In this document: one piece after another, positions 1 through 8,545 of the stretch | Layout: each line of letters starts with the position of its first letter | Position numbering within the stretch: position 1 is the stretch's first letter | DNA from: an uncultured Lachnoclostridium sp. | Lineage (GTDB): Bacteria; Bacillota; Clostridia; Lachnospirales; Lachnospiraceae | Direction of reading: 5' to 3' | NCBI GenBank assembly: GCA_946499505.1 | Contig: CAMMSL010000009.1 | Coordinates: 33,317 to 97,316 of the forward strand | Length of the DNA: 64,000 bases | Program-made: the position numbers and the translations under genes | Notes under the pieces: generated by a model | What the model was told of the DNA's origin: nothing | What the model saw: the letters and a program-made list of their open reading frames with translations, nothing else | Database searches by the model: none

Positions 1-371
1 AAGACAGCTTATCTGACCTGAATTTTGCTGTTGAAGCAGGAAGCGCAGGAGAAGAACAGGTCAGCGAGAGAGGTCTGAACTATACTGCAGTGACAGCACA
101 GGCAGACGCTCTGATGGAGGTCGCTGCGGGAACCTCGGATGCGGCAGTGATCGATTCTCTGATGGCAGCAGCTATGATCGGAGAGGGAACAAGCTATTCT
201 GACCTTACATATACAATCAGCTTAAACAGTGAAGAGTACGGCGTAGGATTCCGCAAAGGCTCTGATCTGGCGGAAGAGCTGAACAATTTCTTTGCACAGA
301 GCTATGAGGATGGAACAATGCAGGCTTGTGCGGAGAAATACAAAGTACAGGCTGCACTGATCGAGCAGTAA
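1..371 (+). CDS. Amino-acid ABC transporter substrate-binding protein, C-terminal fragment
   Basis: The reading frame is open from base 3 to the stop at 369-371, so the gene begins outside the window; 122 codons are visible. The fragment has the look of the second lobe of a family 3 solute-binding protein: a stretch with YGVGFRKGSDL followed by a helix EELNNFF and a C-terminal helix ending in EKYKVQ, which is how polar amino-acid binding proteins usually end. It lies 25 bases upstream of a HisM-type permease and an amino-acid-type ATPase, so the three form one importer operon. The substrate (cystine, glutamine or another amino acid) cannot be told from this part. Confidence 0.85.
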   Translation, partial: DSLSDLNFAVEAGSAGEEQVSERGLNYTAVTAQADALMEVAAGTSDAAVIDSLMAAAMIGEGTSYSDLTYTISLNSEEYGVGFRKGSDLAEELNNFFAQSYEDGTMQACAEKYKVQAALIEQ

Positions 372-396
372 TTAAAAAAGAGACAGAGGTTGCAAC

Positions 397-1083
397 ATGG
401 ATTTGATAATGGAACAGTTTCCTATTGTTTTCAGTGCACTGAACGTAGGATTTTTACAGACGTTAAAACTGTTTTTTGTGACACTTCTGGGAGCAATCCC
501 GCTGGGACTGGTCATATCTTTCGGATCGATGTCACGGTTCAGACCGCTAAGCTATATTACAAAGATTATTGTATGGATCATCAGAGGTACTCCTCTGATG
601 ATCCAATTGCTGATTATCTTTTATTTTCCGGGGATCGTTCTGGGCAATAATATCTGGGGCGGAAGCGAGAGCGGAAGGTTTCTGGCGGCGTCAGTCGCTT
701 TTATCTTCAATTACGCCTGCTACTTCTCCGAGATTTACAGAGGCGGCATCCAGGGAGTGCCAAAGGGCCAGGAAGAGGCAGGACTTGTGCTGGGCATGAC
801 CAGAAGCCAGATTTTCTTTAAGGTTACGCTGCTCCAGATGATCAAGCGTATCGTGCCGCCGATGGCAAATGAGATCATCACGCTTGTAAAGGATACCTCA
901 CTTGCACGTATCATTGCGCTGCAGGAGATCATATGGGCAGGGCAGGCGTTCTTAAAAGGATCACAGGGCATTGCCGGTGAGATCTGGCCGCTGTTCTTTA
1001 CCGCTGTCTACTATCTGATCTTCAGCGGAATTCTGACGGTCCTTCTGGGACGTCTTGAGAAGAAACTGGATTATTTCAGATAG
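397..1083 (+). CDS. Amino-acid ABC transporter permease (HisM/GlnP family)
   Basis: This 228-residue integral membrane protein forms the channel of a polar amino-acid importer. Hydrophobic segments are visible near residues 15-40, 55-80, 90-110 and 195-215. The cytoplasmic EAA loop that docks on the ATPase is clear around residues 125-150 ([20 protein letters not shown]), followed by [16 protein letters not shown], typical of the His/Glu/Gln/Arg permease family. An in-frame ATG four codons downstream is an alternative start. The gene sits between the binding protein and the ATPase with short gaps (25 and 11 bases), so co-transcription is very likely. The family normally works as a homodimer or as a pair of permeases; only one permease is present here. 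Confidence 0.93.
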   Translation: MDLIMEQFPIVFSALNVGFLQTLKLFFVTLLGAIPLGLVISFGSMSRFRPLSYITKIIVWIIRGTPLMIQLLIIFYFPGIVLGNNIWGGSESGRFLAASVAFIFNYACYFSEIYRGGIQGVPKGQEEAGLVLGMTRSQIFFKVTLLQMIKRIVPPMANEIITLVKDTSLARIIALQEIIWAGQAFLKGSQGIAGEIWPLFFTAVYYLIFSGILTVLLGRLEKKLDYFR

Positions 1084-1094
1084 GAGGGAAGCAA

Positions 1095-1880
1095 ATGGCG
1101 ATTCTTGAAGTAGAACATTTAAGTAAGAATTTTGAACGTACGGAGGTGCTCAGGGATATCAGCTTTTCGCTGGAAAAAGGAAAAGTACTGTCCATTATCG
1201 GTTCCTCCGGAAGCGGTAAGACAACGCTGCTCCGGTGTCTGAACTTCCTTGAACGTCCGGATGGAGGCTCAATCCGTGTGAACGGAGAGACATTATTCGA
1301 CATAAACGATCCAATCACGACTCAGGAAGCAGAGATACGCAGGAAGAGACTGCATTTCGGTCTGGTGTTCCAGTCATTTAATCTGTTCCCTCAGTATATG
1401 GCTCTCGGCAATGTCATGCTCGCTAAAGAGCTCCTTGAGAAAGAACGTCCGGATTATAAGTCAAAAAAGAAAGAAATACATGCGCAGATTGAGCAGGAGG
1501 CGAAAAATCTGCTGGATCAGATGGGACTTTCAGACAGAATGAACAATTACCCGCATCAATTGTCGGGAGGACAATGCCAGCGTGTCGCGATTGCGAGGGC
1601 ACTTGCACTGAAACCGGACATTTTGTGCTTCGATGAGCCGACATCTGCACTTGACCCGGAGCTGACAGGAGAGGTGCTGAAAGTGATCCAGTCTCTTGCA
1701 GATCAGGAGACGACCATGATCATCGTCACTCACGAGATGGCGTTTGCCCGGGATGTTTCGAGTCAGGTGATCTTCATGGATGACGGCTGTATCCTGGAAC
1801 AGGGAACGCCGGAGGATGTGTTTGAAAATCCGAAAGAAGAGCGTACACGGCAATTTTTGTCACGTTACACAAAAGGTTAA
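1095..1880 (+). CDS. Amino-acid ABC transporter ATP-binding protein
   Basis: The 261-residue ATPase powers the importer encoded just upstream. The Walker A motif GSSGSGKT lies at residues 36-43, the signature [15 protein letters not shown] near 155, the Walker B region [14 protein letters not shown] near 177, and the switch histidine in IVTHEM near 216. This order and the wording SALDPE are typical of the polar amino-acid (GlnQ/HisP) branch. The start is an ATG with a strong ribosome site (AGGAGG) formed right at the stop of the permease. It is the last gene of the operon; no clear intrinsic terminator follows. The insert near residues 115-140, rich in Lys and Glu, is longer than in typical GlnQ but occurs in clostridial members. 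Confidence 0.95.
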   Translation: MAILEVEHLSKNFERTEVLRDISFSLEKGKVLSIIGSSGSGKTTLLRCLNFLERPDGGSIRVNGETLFDINDPITTQEAEIRRKRLHFGLVFQSFNLFPQYMALGNVMLAKELLEKERPDYKSKKKEIHAQIEQEAKNLLDQMGLSDRMNNYPHQLSGGQCQRVAIARALALKPDILCFDEPTSALDPELTGEVLKVIQSLADQETTMIIVTHEMAFARDVSSQVIFMDDGCILEQGTPEDVFENPKEERTRQFLSRYTKG

Positions 1881-1981
1881 AAAATGGCAGATGAATTATA
1901 GGCAAAATTGATAAATCTGACATTATTTATTAGACATACTTATAAAATGCCTTGCGATAAAATAATGAGCCGGGCAGATAC

Positions 1982-2016
1982 AAGGCAGGGGGGATTGTTG
2001 ATTTTCCACCTGCCTT
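1982..2016. repeat. Inverted repeat overlapping the purF -35 box
   Basis: AAGGCAGG at 1982-1989 is the exact inverse complement of CCTGCCTT at 2009-2016. After one mismatch the stem continues with four more pairs, leaving a nine-base loop. The right arm lies in the spacer and the loop contains the -35 box of the purF promoter. It could be a binding site for a repressor or a weak terminator of the upstream transporter operon, but it lacks a proper T run. Confidence 0.45.
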
Positions 2017-2026
2017 ATATTATAAT
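1998..2026 (+). promoter_or_regulatory. Promoter for purF-purB
   Basis: TTGATT (1998-2003), a 17-base spacer and a perfect TATAAT (2021-2026) form a strong vegetative promoter 80 bases before the purF start. The inverted repeat at 1982-2016 overlaps the -35 region. Confidence 0.75.
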
Positions 2027-2106
2027 CGAATTTGCAGACGGGCTTATGATCTGCCAGTCTGCACGAAACAGATTACCTGAACAGACCAGTAAGGAGCAGG
2101 ATTTAG

Positions 2107-3534
2107 ATGACAGAATTTAGCAGGGTATCTACCGGACTCGGTGAGGAATGCGGAGTCTTTGGAGCTTATGATATGGACGGGCATGATGTGGCACCGTCAA
2201 TTTATTATGGATTGTTTGCATTGCAGCACAGAGGACAGGAGAGCTGCGGAATTGCAGTGACAGATACAAAGGGGCAAAGAAAAGTCCTTTCAAAGAAAGG
2301 GCTTGGCCATGTAAATGATGTGTTTGACGAGGGAACTTTACATGAACTAAAAGGAAATCTCGGAGTGGGACATGTCCGTTACTCTACGGCAGGAGGAACC
2401 AGGGTCGAGAATGCGCAGCCGCTAGTGATCAACTATGTAAAGGGTACACTGGCGATCGCTCATAATGGAAATCTCGTCAATGCGATCGAGCTGCGAAAGG
2501 AACTCGAGTATACCGGAGCGATTTTCCAGACGACGATCGATTCGGAAGTGATCGCGTATCATATCGCAAGGGAACGGTTGAATACAGGGACTGCTGAAGA
2601 AGCAGTGAAGAGTGCGATGAAAAAGATAAAGGGCGCTTATGCTCTCGTCGTTAACAGCCCTCGGAAGATGATCGGGGCAAGGGATCCTTTCGGACTTAAG
2701 CCTTTGTGTATCGGGAAACGCGACAACACCTACTTCCTCGCATCCGAGAGCTGTGCGATCACGGCAGTGGATGCAGAGTTTGTACGCGATGTGCAGCCGG
2801 GTGAGATCGTAACGATCACACAGAAGGGGATTGCATCGGATATGAGCATGGCTGTCCCGGAGGAGAAGCGTGCAAGGTGCATCTTTGAGTATATCTATTT
2901 TGCACGAACGGACAGCAGGATCGATGGGGTTGACGTCTATCATTCAAGGATACTGGCAGGGAAAGCTCTGGCAGAGTCTTATCCGGTGGAAGCGGATCTT
3001 GTGGTCGGCGTTCCGGATTCCGGACTGGTGGCCGCAAAGGGATATTCTGAATATTCGGGAATCCCGTATGGTATGGCTTTTCACAAGAACAGCTATGTGG
3101 GAAGGACTTTTATCAAGCCAAAGCAGAGTGACCGGGAGTCAAGTGTAAAGATCAAACTGAATGTGATCCCGGAGGTAGTGAGAGGAAAGAGGATCGTCAT
3201 GGTCGATGATTCTATCGTGCGGGGAACGACTTGTGCGAATATCATAAAGATGCTGAAAAGCGCAGGGGCAACGGAAGTACACGTACGTATCAGTTCACCG
3301 CCGTTTCTGCATCCCTGCTATTTCGGAACGGATGTCCCTTCCGATGATCAGCTTATTGCCCATTCACATACACCGGAGCAGATCCGGCAGATGATCGGGG
3401 CAGACTCATTGGGATATATGGAGATCAGTAAACTGAAGAATATGGTTGGCGACTTAAAGTACTGTGATGCATGCTTTACAGGAAATTATCCTATGGAAGT
3501 TCCGGGAGAGGATATCAGCCACGCTTTTGAATGA
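2107..3534 (+). CDS. purF: Amidophosphoribosyltransferase (glutamine PRPP amidotransferase)
   Basis: PurF makes phosphoribosylamine from PRPP and glutamine, the first committed step of purine synthesis, in the cytoplasm. The 475-residue protein has an N-terminal Ntn glutaminase domain in which Cys15 (ECGVFG) should become the N-terminal nucleophile after removal of a 14-residue propeptide. The C-terminal phosphoribosyltransferase domain holds the PRPP loop IVMVDDSIVRGTT at about 363-375. Cysteines 258, 404, 453 and 456 match the spacing of the [4Fe-4S] ligands of the Bacillus-type enzyme. The start has AAGGAG ten bases upstream. purB follows after 52 bases, so two steps of the same pathway are paired; no other pur genes are adjacent. 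Confidence 0.97.
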   Translation: MTEFSRVSTGLGEECGVFGAYDMDGHDVAPSIYYGLFALQHRGQESCGIAVTDTKGQRKVLSKKGLGHVNDVFDEGTLHELKGNLGVGHVRYSTAGGTRVENAQPLVINYVKGTLAIAHNGNLVNAIELRKELEYTGAIFQTTIDSEVIAYHIARERLNTGTAEEAVKSAMKKIKGAYALVVNSPRKMIGARDPFGLKPLCIGKRDNTYFLASESCAITAVDAEFVRDVQPGEIVTITQKGIASDMSMAVPEEKRARCIFEYIYFARTDSRIDGVDVYHSRILAGKALAESYPVEADLVVGVPDSGLVAAKGYSEYSGIPYGMAFHKNSYVGRTFIKPKQSDRESSVKIKLNVIPEVVRGKRIVMVDDSIVRGTTCANIIKMLKSAGATEVHVRISSPPFLHPCYFGTDVPSDDQLIAHSHTPEQIRQMIGADSLGYMEISKLKNMVGDLKYCDACFTGNYPMEVPGEDISHAFE

Positions 3535-3586
3535 TACGGCCTGTCCGTGTATTAATAATAAAAATGATAAAAAGGAGATTGCAATT

Positions 3587-5020
3587 ATGTCAAATGACCG
3601 CTATGTAAGCCCGCTTTCTGAGCGCTACGCAAGTAAAGAAATGCAGTACATTTTTTCACCGGACAAAAAGTTCCGTACCTGGAGAAGGCTCTGGATTGCT
3701 CTGGCTGAAACAGAGAAAGAGCTGGGACTCAATATTACGGACGAGCAGATCGAAGAGCTGAAAAGCCACGCGGATGACATCAACTATGATGTGGCAAAAG
3801 AGAGAGAAAAAGTTGTCCGTCATGACGTTATGTCCCACGTCTATGCCTATGGTGTTCAGTGCCCTAAGGCAAAGGGAATCATCCATCTCGGCGCTACGTC
3901 CTGTTATGTAGGAGATAATACAGACATCATCATCATGTCTGAGGCGTTGAAACTGGTGAGAAAGAAACTGATCAATGTGATCGCAGAACTGGCGAAATTT
4001 GCGGATGCGCAGAAAAGCCAGCCCACACTTGCCTTCACGCATTTCCAGCCGGCACAGCCTACAACAGTAGGAAAACGTGCAACTCTGTGGATGCAGGAAT
4101 TTGAGATGGATCTGGAGGATCTGGACTATGTACTGGGAAGCCTGAAGCTGCTTGGTTCCAAAGGCACGACAGGAACGCAGGCTAGTTTCCTCGAGCTCTT
4201 TGACGGGGATCAGGAGACAATTGACAAAATCGATCCGATGATTGCGGAAAAGATGGGCTTTAAGGCATGCTATCCTGTATCCGGACAGACATATTCCAGG
4301 AAGGTGGATACAAGAGTACTCAATGTACTGGCCGGAATTGCGGCAAGCGCCCATAAGTTCTCCAACGATATCCGTCTCCTTCAGCATTTAAAAGAAATCG
4401 AGGAACCATTCGAGAAGACGCAGATCGGTTCTTCCGCCATGGCATATAAGAGAAATCCGATGCGTAGTGAACGTATCGCCTCTCTGTCCCGCTATGTAAT
4501 GATCGATGCCCTGAATCCTGCGATCACATCGGCAACGCAGTGGTTTGAACGTACCCTGGATGATTCTGCCAACAAGCGGTTGAGCGTTCCGGAGGGGTTC
4601 CTTGCCATCGACGGTATCCTGGATCTGTGCCTGAACGTAGTGGACGGCCTCGTGGTATATCCGAAAGTGATCGAGAAGCATCTGATGTCTGAGCTGCCGT
4701 TTATGGCGACAGAAAATATCATGATGGATGCAGTAAAAGCAGGTGGGGACAGACAGGAACTGCATGAGAAGATCCGTGAGCTTTCCATGGAAGCCGGGAA
4801 AAATGTAAAAGAAAAAGGACTGGATAATAATCTGCTTGAACTGATCGCAGCGGATCCGGCTTTCAATCTGAGCCTGGAGGATCTGCAGAAAACGATGGAT
4901 CCGTCAAAATATGTGGGACGTGCAAAAGAACAGGTAGAAGCATATCTTAAAAATGTGATCAATCCGCTCCTTGAAGAGAATAAAGAAGTGCTTGGCATGA
5001 CGGCGGAGATCAATGTGTGA
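3587..5020 (+). CDS. purB: Adenylosuccinate lyase
   Basis: PurB splits fumarate from SAICAR and from adenylosuccinate, so it serves both IMP and AMP synthesis. The chosen ATG has AAAGGAG ten bases upstream and gives 477 residues, the length of the longer class of the family; a longer open frame reaching back into purF is ignored because it would overlap purF by 70 bases and has no ribosome site. The fumarase/aspartase superfamily signature is present as GSSAMAYKRNPMRSE near residues 280-295, with the helix-rich lyase core around it, and the catalytic-histidine region reads TFTHFQPAQPTT-like (AFTHFQPAQPTT here). A strong terminator follows, closing the purF-purB unit. Confidence 0.97.
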   Translation: MSNDRYVSPLSERYASKEMQYIFSPDKKFRTWRRLWIALAETEKELGLNITDEQIEELKSHADDINYDVAKEREKVVRHDVMSHVYAYGVQCPKAKGIIHLGATSCYVGDNTDIIIMSEALKLVRKKLINVIAELAKFADAQKSQPTLAFTHFQPAQPTTVGKRATLWMQEFEMDLEDLDYVLGSLKLLGSKGTTGTQASFLELFDGDQETIDKIDPMIAEKMGFKACYPVSGQTYSRKVDTRVLNVLAGIAASAHKFSNDIRLLQHLKEIEEPFEKTQIGSSAMAYKRNPMRSERIASLSRYVMIDALNPAITSATQWFERTLDDSANKRLSVPEGFLAIDGILDLCLNVVDGLVVYPKVIEKHLMSELPFMATENIMMDAVKAGGDRQELHEKIRELSMEAGKNVKEKGLDNNLLELIAADPAFNLSLEDLQKTMDPSKYVGRAKEQVEAYLKNVINPLLEENKEVLGMTAEINV

Positions 5021-5060
5021 TCCCGGAATTTCCCGGCAGACCGTATAAAGAAAACCGCAA

Positions 5061-5095
5061 AGGAATGTTGCTAAAGATTGCGACATTCCTTTTTC
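5061..5095 (+). terminator. Intrinsic terminator after purB
   Basis: An 11-pair stem (5061-5071 with 5080-5090, one G-T pair), an eight-base loop and a run of T at 5090-5094. It lies 40 bases after the purB stop. Confidence 0.88.
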
Positions 5096-5174
5096 TCTGG
5101 TATCTTATTTTCTGAAGAATCCTATGGAAAATATTTCCATAAGGCTGTTGTGGTGATGAAAGGAAAGGGAGACA

Positions 5175-6218
5175 ATGGAATTACACGAGATACTTTACGA
5201 AGAACGGTTTTCTGCAGATGTACTGTCAAGGTTTACAAAAATGATACTGGTATTTCTGGTATTCTTTACGATGGCAGCAAATGTATGTTTTAGCAATCCG
5301 GCTGCCGGACAAAACATATCATCTGCCCCTGAGACAGTCTTGCCGATCAGCTCAGATGCGGAGAGTAATGTGGGATTGGATGAAGCAGATGCGCTATTTG
5401 TCACTGAACTGGTGCTGCAGCCGATCATTTCTGGATCAGATAAATTTATGATTTCTGCGGATCCGGCATCGGCAGTAGTATTTCCGGCAAAGGTGGAGAA
5501 TGGTATTTTGGATATGCTGGAAAAGACTGCAGCAGCTGTACCAGATGAATCTGAGGCAACAGTACCGGAAGGGCCTGCATTGTCCGTGCCGGATGGCCCC
5601 ACAGCGGTGATACCGGAAGATACCGCGACAGTGATGCCGGAGGAACCTGAAGCAATAGTGCCGGAAGATCCTGCCGTATCTGTGCCGGAAGAACCTACAG
5701 TTCCGATTCCGCCCGAGAATGCCGTATCCGAAAGTGTAACTGGCGTGATCGATGGATTTCTTGTCAATGAATCCGGTATCATTTACGGGATTTCAGATCC
5801 TGATCTGGTTGTAAATGACGGATATCTTGAGTTCCCGGCTGAGGGATGTACAGGGATCGCCGCGGGAACATTCGGCGGCGGGCTTCCATCTGTCCGCGAG
5901 ATTTTTATCCCGGCTAATATTACATATATTGAAGAGGGCGCTTTTTCAGGACTTACGAATATGGAATGGTTTGAAATGGAATCAACGGGTGCTTATTATA
6001 CAGAAGAAGGCATACTCTTCTCTGAAAGTGGAACGTGCCTTCTGGCGTTTCCTGCCGGACGGACCGGCAATTATAAAGTGCCGTCCCATGTTGAGCGGTT
6101 TGCAGCCGGAGCCTTTGACAGTGCTCAAATCGAGGTGCTCGATGCGACGGCATGCACTCTCACAGATGTTTCCGGTATCCCGGAAAATATCAGCCTGCTT
6201 GTCAGAGAAACGCCCTAG
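5175..6218 (+). CDS. Secreted or anchored protein with Pro/Glu repeats and BspA-like leucine-rich repeats
   Basis: I do not recognise an orthologue. The 347-residue protein begins with a charged segment and then a hydrophobic stretch around residues 23-40 (MILVFLVFFTMAANVCF), which would act as a signal peptide or membrane anchor. Residues about 120-190 are a low-complexity stalk made of a repeated unit of the form VPEEP / VPDGP / VPEDP, rich in Val, Pro, Glu and Asp. The C-terminal third resembles BspA-type (LRR_5) leucine-rich repeats: IPANITYIEEGAFSGL and VPSHVERFAAGAFDS are spaced like repeat units. The gene stands alone between the purB terminator and the next promoter. A surface-binding role is an inference from the architecture only. 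Confidence 0.7.
   Translation: MELHEILYEERFSADVLSRFTKMILVFLVFFTMAANVCFSNPAAGQNISSAPETVLPISSDAESNVGLDEADALFVTELVLQPIISGSDKFMISADPASAVVFPAKVENGILDMLEKTAAAVPDESEATVPEGPALSVPDGPTAVIPEDTATVMPEEPEAIVPEDPAVSVPEEPTVPIPPENAVSESVTGVIDGFLVNESGIIYGISDPDLVVNDGYLEFPAEGCTGIAAGTFGGGLPSVREIFIPANITYIEEGAFSGLTNMEWFEMESTGAYYTEEGILFSESGTCLLAFPAGRTGNYKVPSHVERFAAGAFDSAQIEVLDATACTLTDVSGIPENISLLVRETP
5530..5730 (+). repeat. Degenerate tandem repeat coding for a VPE(E/D)P-type stalk
   Basis: Units of roughly 24-36 bases encode variants of a Val/Ile-Pro-Glu/Asp-(Glu/Asp/Gly)-Pro motif, at least seven copies. The DNA copies are related but not identical, so the tract is an old, diverged repeat. It separates the membrane-proximal part from the leucine-rich repeats. 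Confidence 0.6.
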
Positions 6219-6223
6219 TATTG

Positions 6224-6252
6224 TTGAAGAATCCTCTGAATTGTTTTATAAT
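6224..6252 (+). promoter_or_regulatory. Promoter for the sirtuin-like gene and gltX
   Basis: TTGAAG (6224-6229), 17-base spacer, TATAAT (6247-6252), 61 bases before the ATG at 6314. Confidence 0.65.
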
Positions 6253-6313
6253 ATTGGGTATATTACAGAAACATGACCTGCTGATGTAGAGGCAGCAGAA
6301 GGGAGGGATCTTT

Positions 6314-7066
6314 ATGAGAGAGAAAAACATGCTTCAGATTTTAAAAGACAGCAGATATACTGTAGTCTTAAGCGGAGCCGGACTGATGGTTGAGAGCGGG
6401 TATCCGCTTCTGCGCGATGGAAAAGAATCCTATGAAATAGAAGAAAAATATGGATATTCTTTTGAGGAGATATTCAGCAGCGCATTCTATTCCGCGAGAA
6501 AAGACCTGTTTTTCCGTTTTTATAAAGAATTCATCCTGAAGGCAACGGAAGTCCCGCCCGGAAAGGGATTTTATGCCCTGAAAACCCTGCAGGATCACGG
6601 GCTGATCGATTCGATCATCACCCGGCGGATCGCAGGGCTTGAAGATCGGGCAGGGTGCAGGAATGTGCTGAATATGAAGGGGACGATTTATGAAAATGTG
6701 TGTCCTTCCTGTGGGAGAAAATACCCTGTTGAATATATGAAAGAGGCAAAAGGGGTACCGCTTTGCGAAAAATGTATGACTGCCATCCGGCCGCAGGTAT
6801 GTCTGTTCGGAGAGATGCTCAATAACGCGCTTGTTACAAGAGCTGCGGAAGAGGTCGGGAAAGCAGATACTTTGCTGGTGCTCGGTGCCAATCTGACAAC
6901 GCCTCTGTGCAGTCAGTTCCTGCAGTATTATACCGGACCAAACCTGATCCTTGTTACAGAGAAAGAGCACTATTCGGATCAGAGAGCGGACATCATCATC
7001 CGCGGAAGATGCGATGAATTCCTTGCCGACATGGTATCTGAATATGAAAAGCAAAATAAAGACTGA
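6314..7066 (+). CDS. Sir2-like protein lacking the catalytic histidine
   Basis: The 250-residue protein keeps the sirtuin fold markers: a Rossmann start VVLSGAGLMVESGYP near residues 17-31, two zinc-binding Cys pairs (CPSCG and CEKC), and the late motif LLVLGANLTTPL. However the residues that define NAD-dependent deacylases are changed. The usual NID...LH segment reads ITRRIAGLEDRAG, and the catalytic histidine of the LHGS motif is replaced by lysine (NMKGT, Lys122). On family knowledge this should abolish ordinary deacetylation. The segment EEKYGYSFEEIFSSAFY resembles a subgroup common in clostridia. It is 15 bases upstream of gltX, implying co-transcription. It may be an NAD or ADP-ribose binding regulator; that is inference. 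Confidence 0.75.
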   Translation: MREKNMLQILKDSRYTVVLSGAGLMVESGYPLLRDGKESYEIEEKYGYSFEEIFSSAFYSARKDLFFRFYKEFILKATEVPPGKGFYALKTLQDHGLIDSIITRRIAGLEDRAGCRNVLNMKGTIYENVCPSCGRKYPVEYMKEAKGVPLCEKCMTAIRPQVCLFGEMLNNALVTRAAEEVGKADTLLVLGANLTTPLCSQFLQYYTGPNLILVTEKEHYSDQRADIIIRGRCDEFLADMVSEYEKQNKD

Positions 7067-7081
7067 AATTGGAGAGAAGAA

Positions 7082-8545
7082 ATGAGTAACCGAGTAAGAA
7101 CAAGATTTGCACCCAGCCCGACAGGCAGGATGCACGTGGGCAACTTAAGAACTGCGCTTTATGCGTATCTGATCGCGAAACATGAGGGAGGAGACTTTAT
7201 CCTGCGTGTGGAAGATACGGATCAGGAGCGTTATGTGGAGGGAGCCACGGATATTATATACAGGACACTTGCAAAGACAGGACTGATCCATGATGAAGGA
7301 CCGGACAAGGACGGTGGATACGGACCATATATTCAGAGTGAGAGACAGGCATCAGGTCTTTATCTGAAATATGCAAAGCAGCTTGTGGAACAGGGGGACG
7401 CATACTACTGTTTCTGCGATAAAGAGCGTCTTGAATCGCTGAAAACATCTGTATCTGAGGACGGGACTGATATTGTTGTATATGATAAGCACTGCCTCGG
7501 CTTAAGCCGCGAAGAGGTGGAGGCCAATCTGGCGGCGGGAAAACCGTGGGTGATCCGCCTGAACGTGCCGAATGAAGGAGAGACTACGTTCCATGACGAG
7601 ATATACGGTGATATTACGGTCCCGAACTCAGAACTTGACGATATGATCCTTATCAAATCAGATGGTTTCCCGACTTATAATTTCGCTAATGTGGTGGATG
7701 ACCATTTAATGGGAATTACACACGTGGTAAGAGGCAATGAGTATCTGGCGTCAGCTCCGAAGTACAATCGCCTCTATGAAGCGTTCGGGTGGGAAGTACC
7801 TGTGTATGTACACTGTCCGCTGATCACAGATGAGAACCATAAAAAACTGAGCAAACGCAGTGGCCATTCTTCTTATGAAGATCTTATTGACCAGGGATTT
7901 GTCTCAGAGGCTGTTGTCAATTATGTGGCTCTTCTGGGGTGGTGTCCTTCTGACAACAGAGAGATTTTTTCACTGGAAGAACTGGTAAAAGAATTCGACT
8001 ATCACCATATGAGCAAATCTCCGGCAGTGTTTGACACGACGAAGTTGAAATGGATGAACGGGGAATATCTGAAGGCAATGGACTTTGATAAATTCTACGA
8101 GATGGCGGAACCTTATATCAGGAAGACGGTTACAAAGGACTACGATCTCAGAAAGATAGCCGCGCTTGTCAAGACCAGGATCGAGATTTTCCCGGATATC
8201 AATGACCAGATTGACTTTATCGAGGAACTTCCGGATTATGACTGCGAGCTCTACAGGCACAAGAAAATGAAGACGGATCCGGAAAAAGGCCTGGCTCTTT
8301 TAGAAGAGGTGCTCCCCCTTCTGGAAGCTCAGGAGGATTACAGCAATGATGCGCTGTTCGAGATGCTCAAGGGATTTGCCGGCGAGAAAGGATACAAGAT
8401 CGGATATGTGATGTGGCCGCTGCGCACGGCTGTTTCCGGAAAGCAGAGCACGCCGGGCGGTGCCACAGAGCTGATGGAAGTATTTGGAAAAGAGGAATCT
8501 CTGCGCAGGATCCGCAGAGGGATAGAGAAGTTACATGAAGTTTAA
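7082..8545 (+). CDS. gltX: Glutamate--tRNA ligase
   Basis: GltX charges tRNA-Glu (and in many Firmicutes also tRNA-Gln, later amidated) with glutamate. The 487-residue class I synthetase has the HIGH motif as HVGN in [17 protein letters not shown] at residues 10-26, and the KMSKS loop as KKLSKRSG near 254-261. The C-terminal helical anticodon-binding domain runs from about 330 to the end. The start is preceded by GGAGAG. Its end overlaps the start of the helicase gene by 11 bases in another frame, so the two are translationally coupled. Length and domain order are normal for bacteria. Confidence 0.97.
   Translation: MSNRVRTRFAPSPTGRMHVGNLRTALYAYLIAKHEGGDFILRVEDTDQERYVEGATDIIYRTLAKTGLIHDEGPDKDGGYGPYIQSERQASGLYLKYAKQLVEQGDAYYCFCDKERLESLKTSVSEDGTDIVVYDKHCLGLSREEVEANLAAGKPWVIRLNVPNEGETTFHDEIYGDITVPNSELDDMILIKSDGFPTYNFANVVDDHLMGITHVVRGNEYLASAPKYNRLYEAFGWEVPVYVHCPLITDENHKKLSKRSGHSSYEDLIDQGFVSEAVVNYVALLGWCPSDNREIFSLEELVKEFDYHHMSKSPAVFDTTKLKWMNGEYLKAMDFDKFYEMAEPYIRKTVTKDYDLRKIAALVKTRIEIFPDINDQIDFIEELPDYDCELYRHKKMKTDPEKGLALLEEVLPLLEAQEDYSNDALFEMLKGFAGEKGYKIGYVMWPLRTAVSGKQSTPGGATELMEVFGKEESLRRIRRGIEKLHEV

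Noticed and set aside
3464-3586. Longer N-terminus for PurB
   Set aside because: It would overlap purF by 70 bases and has no ribosome site; ATG 3587 has AAAGGAG and gives the normal length.
5195-5782. Minus-strand open frame of 195 codons rich in Ser, Gly and Thr
   Set aside because: It is the antisense of the Pro/Glu repeat region; repeats give long open frames on both strands, and it has no ribosome site.
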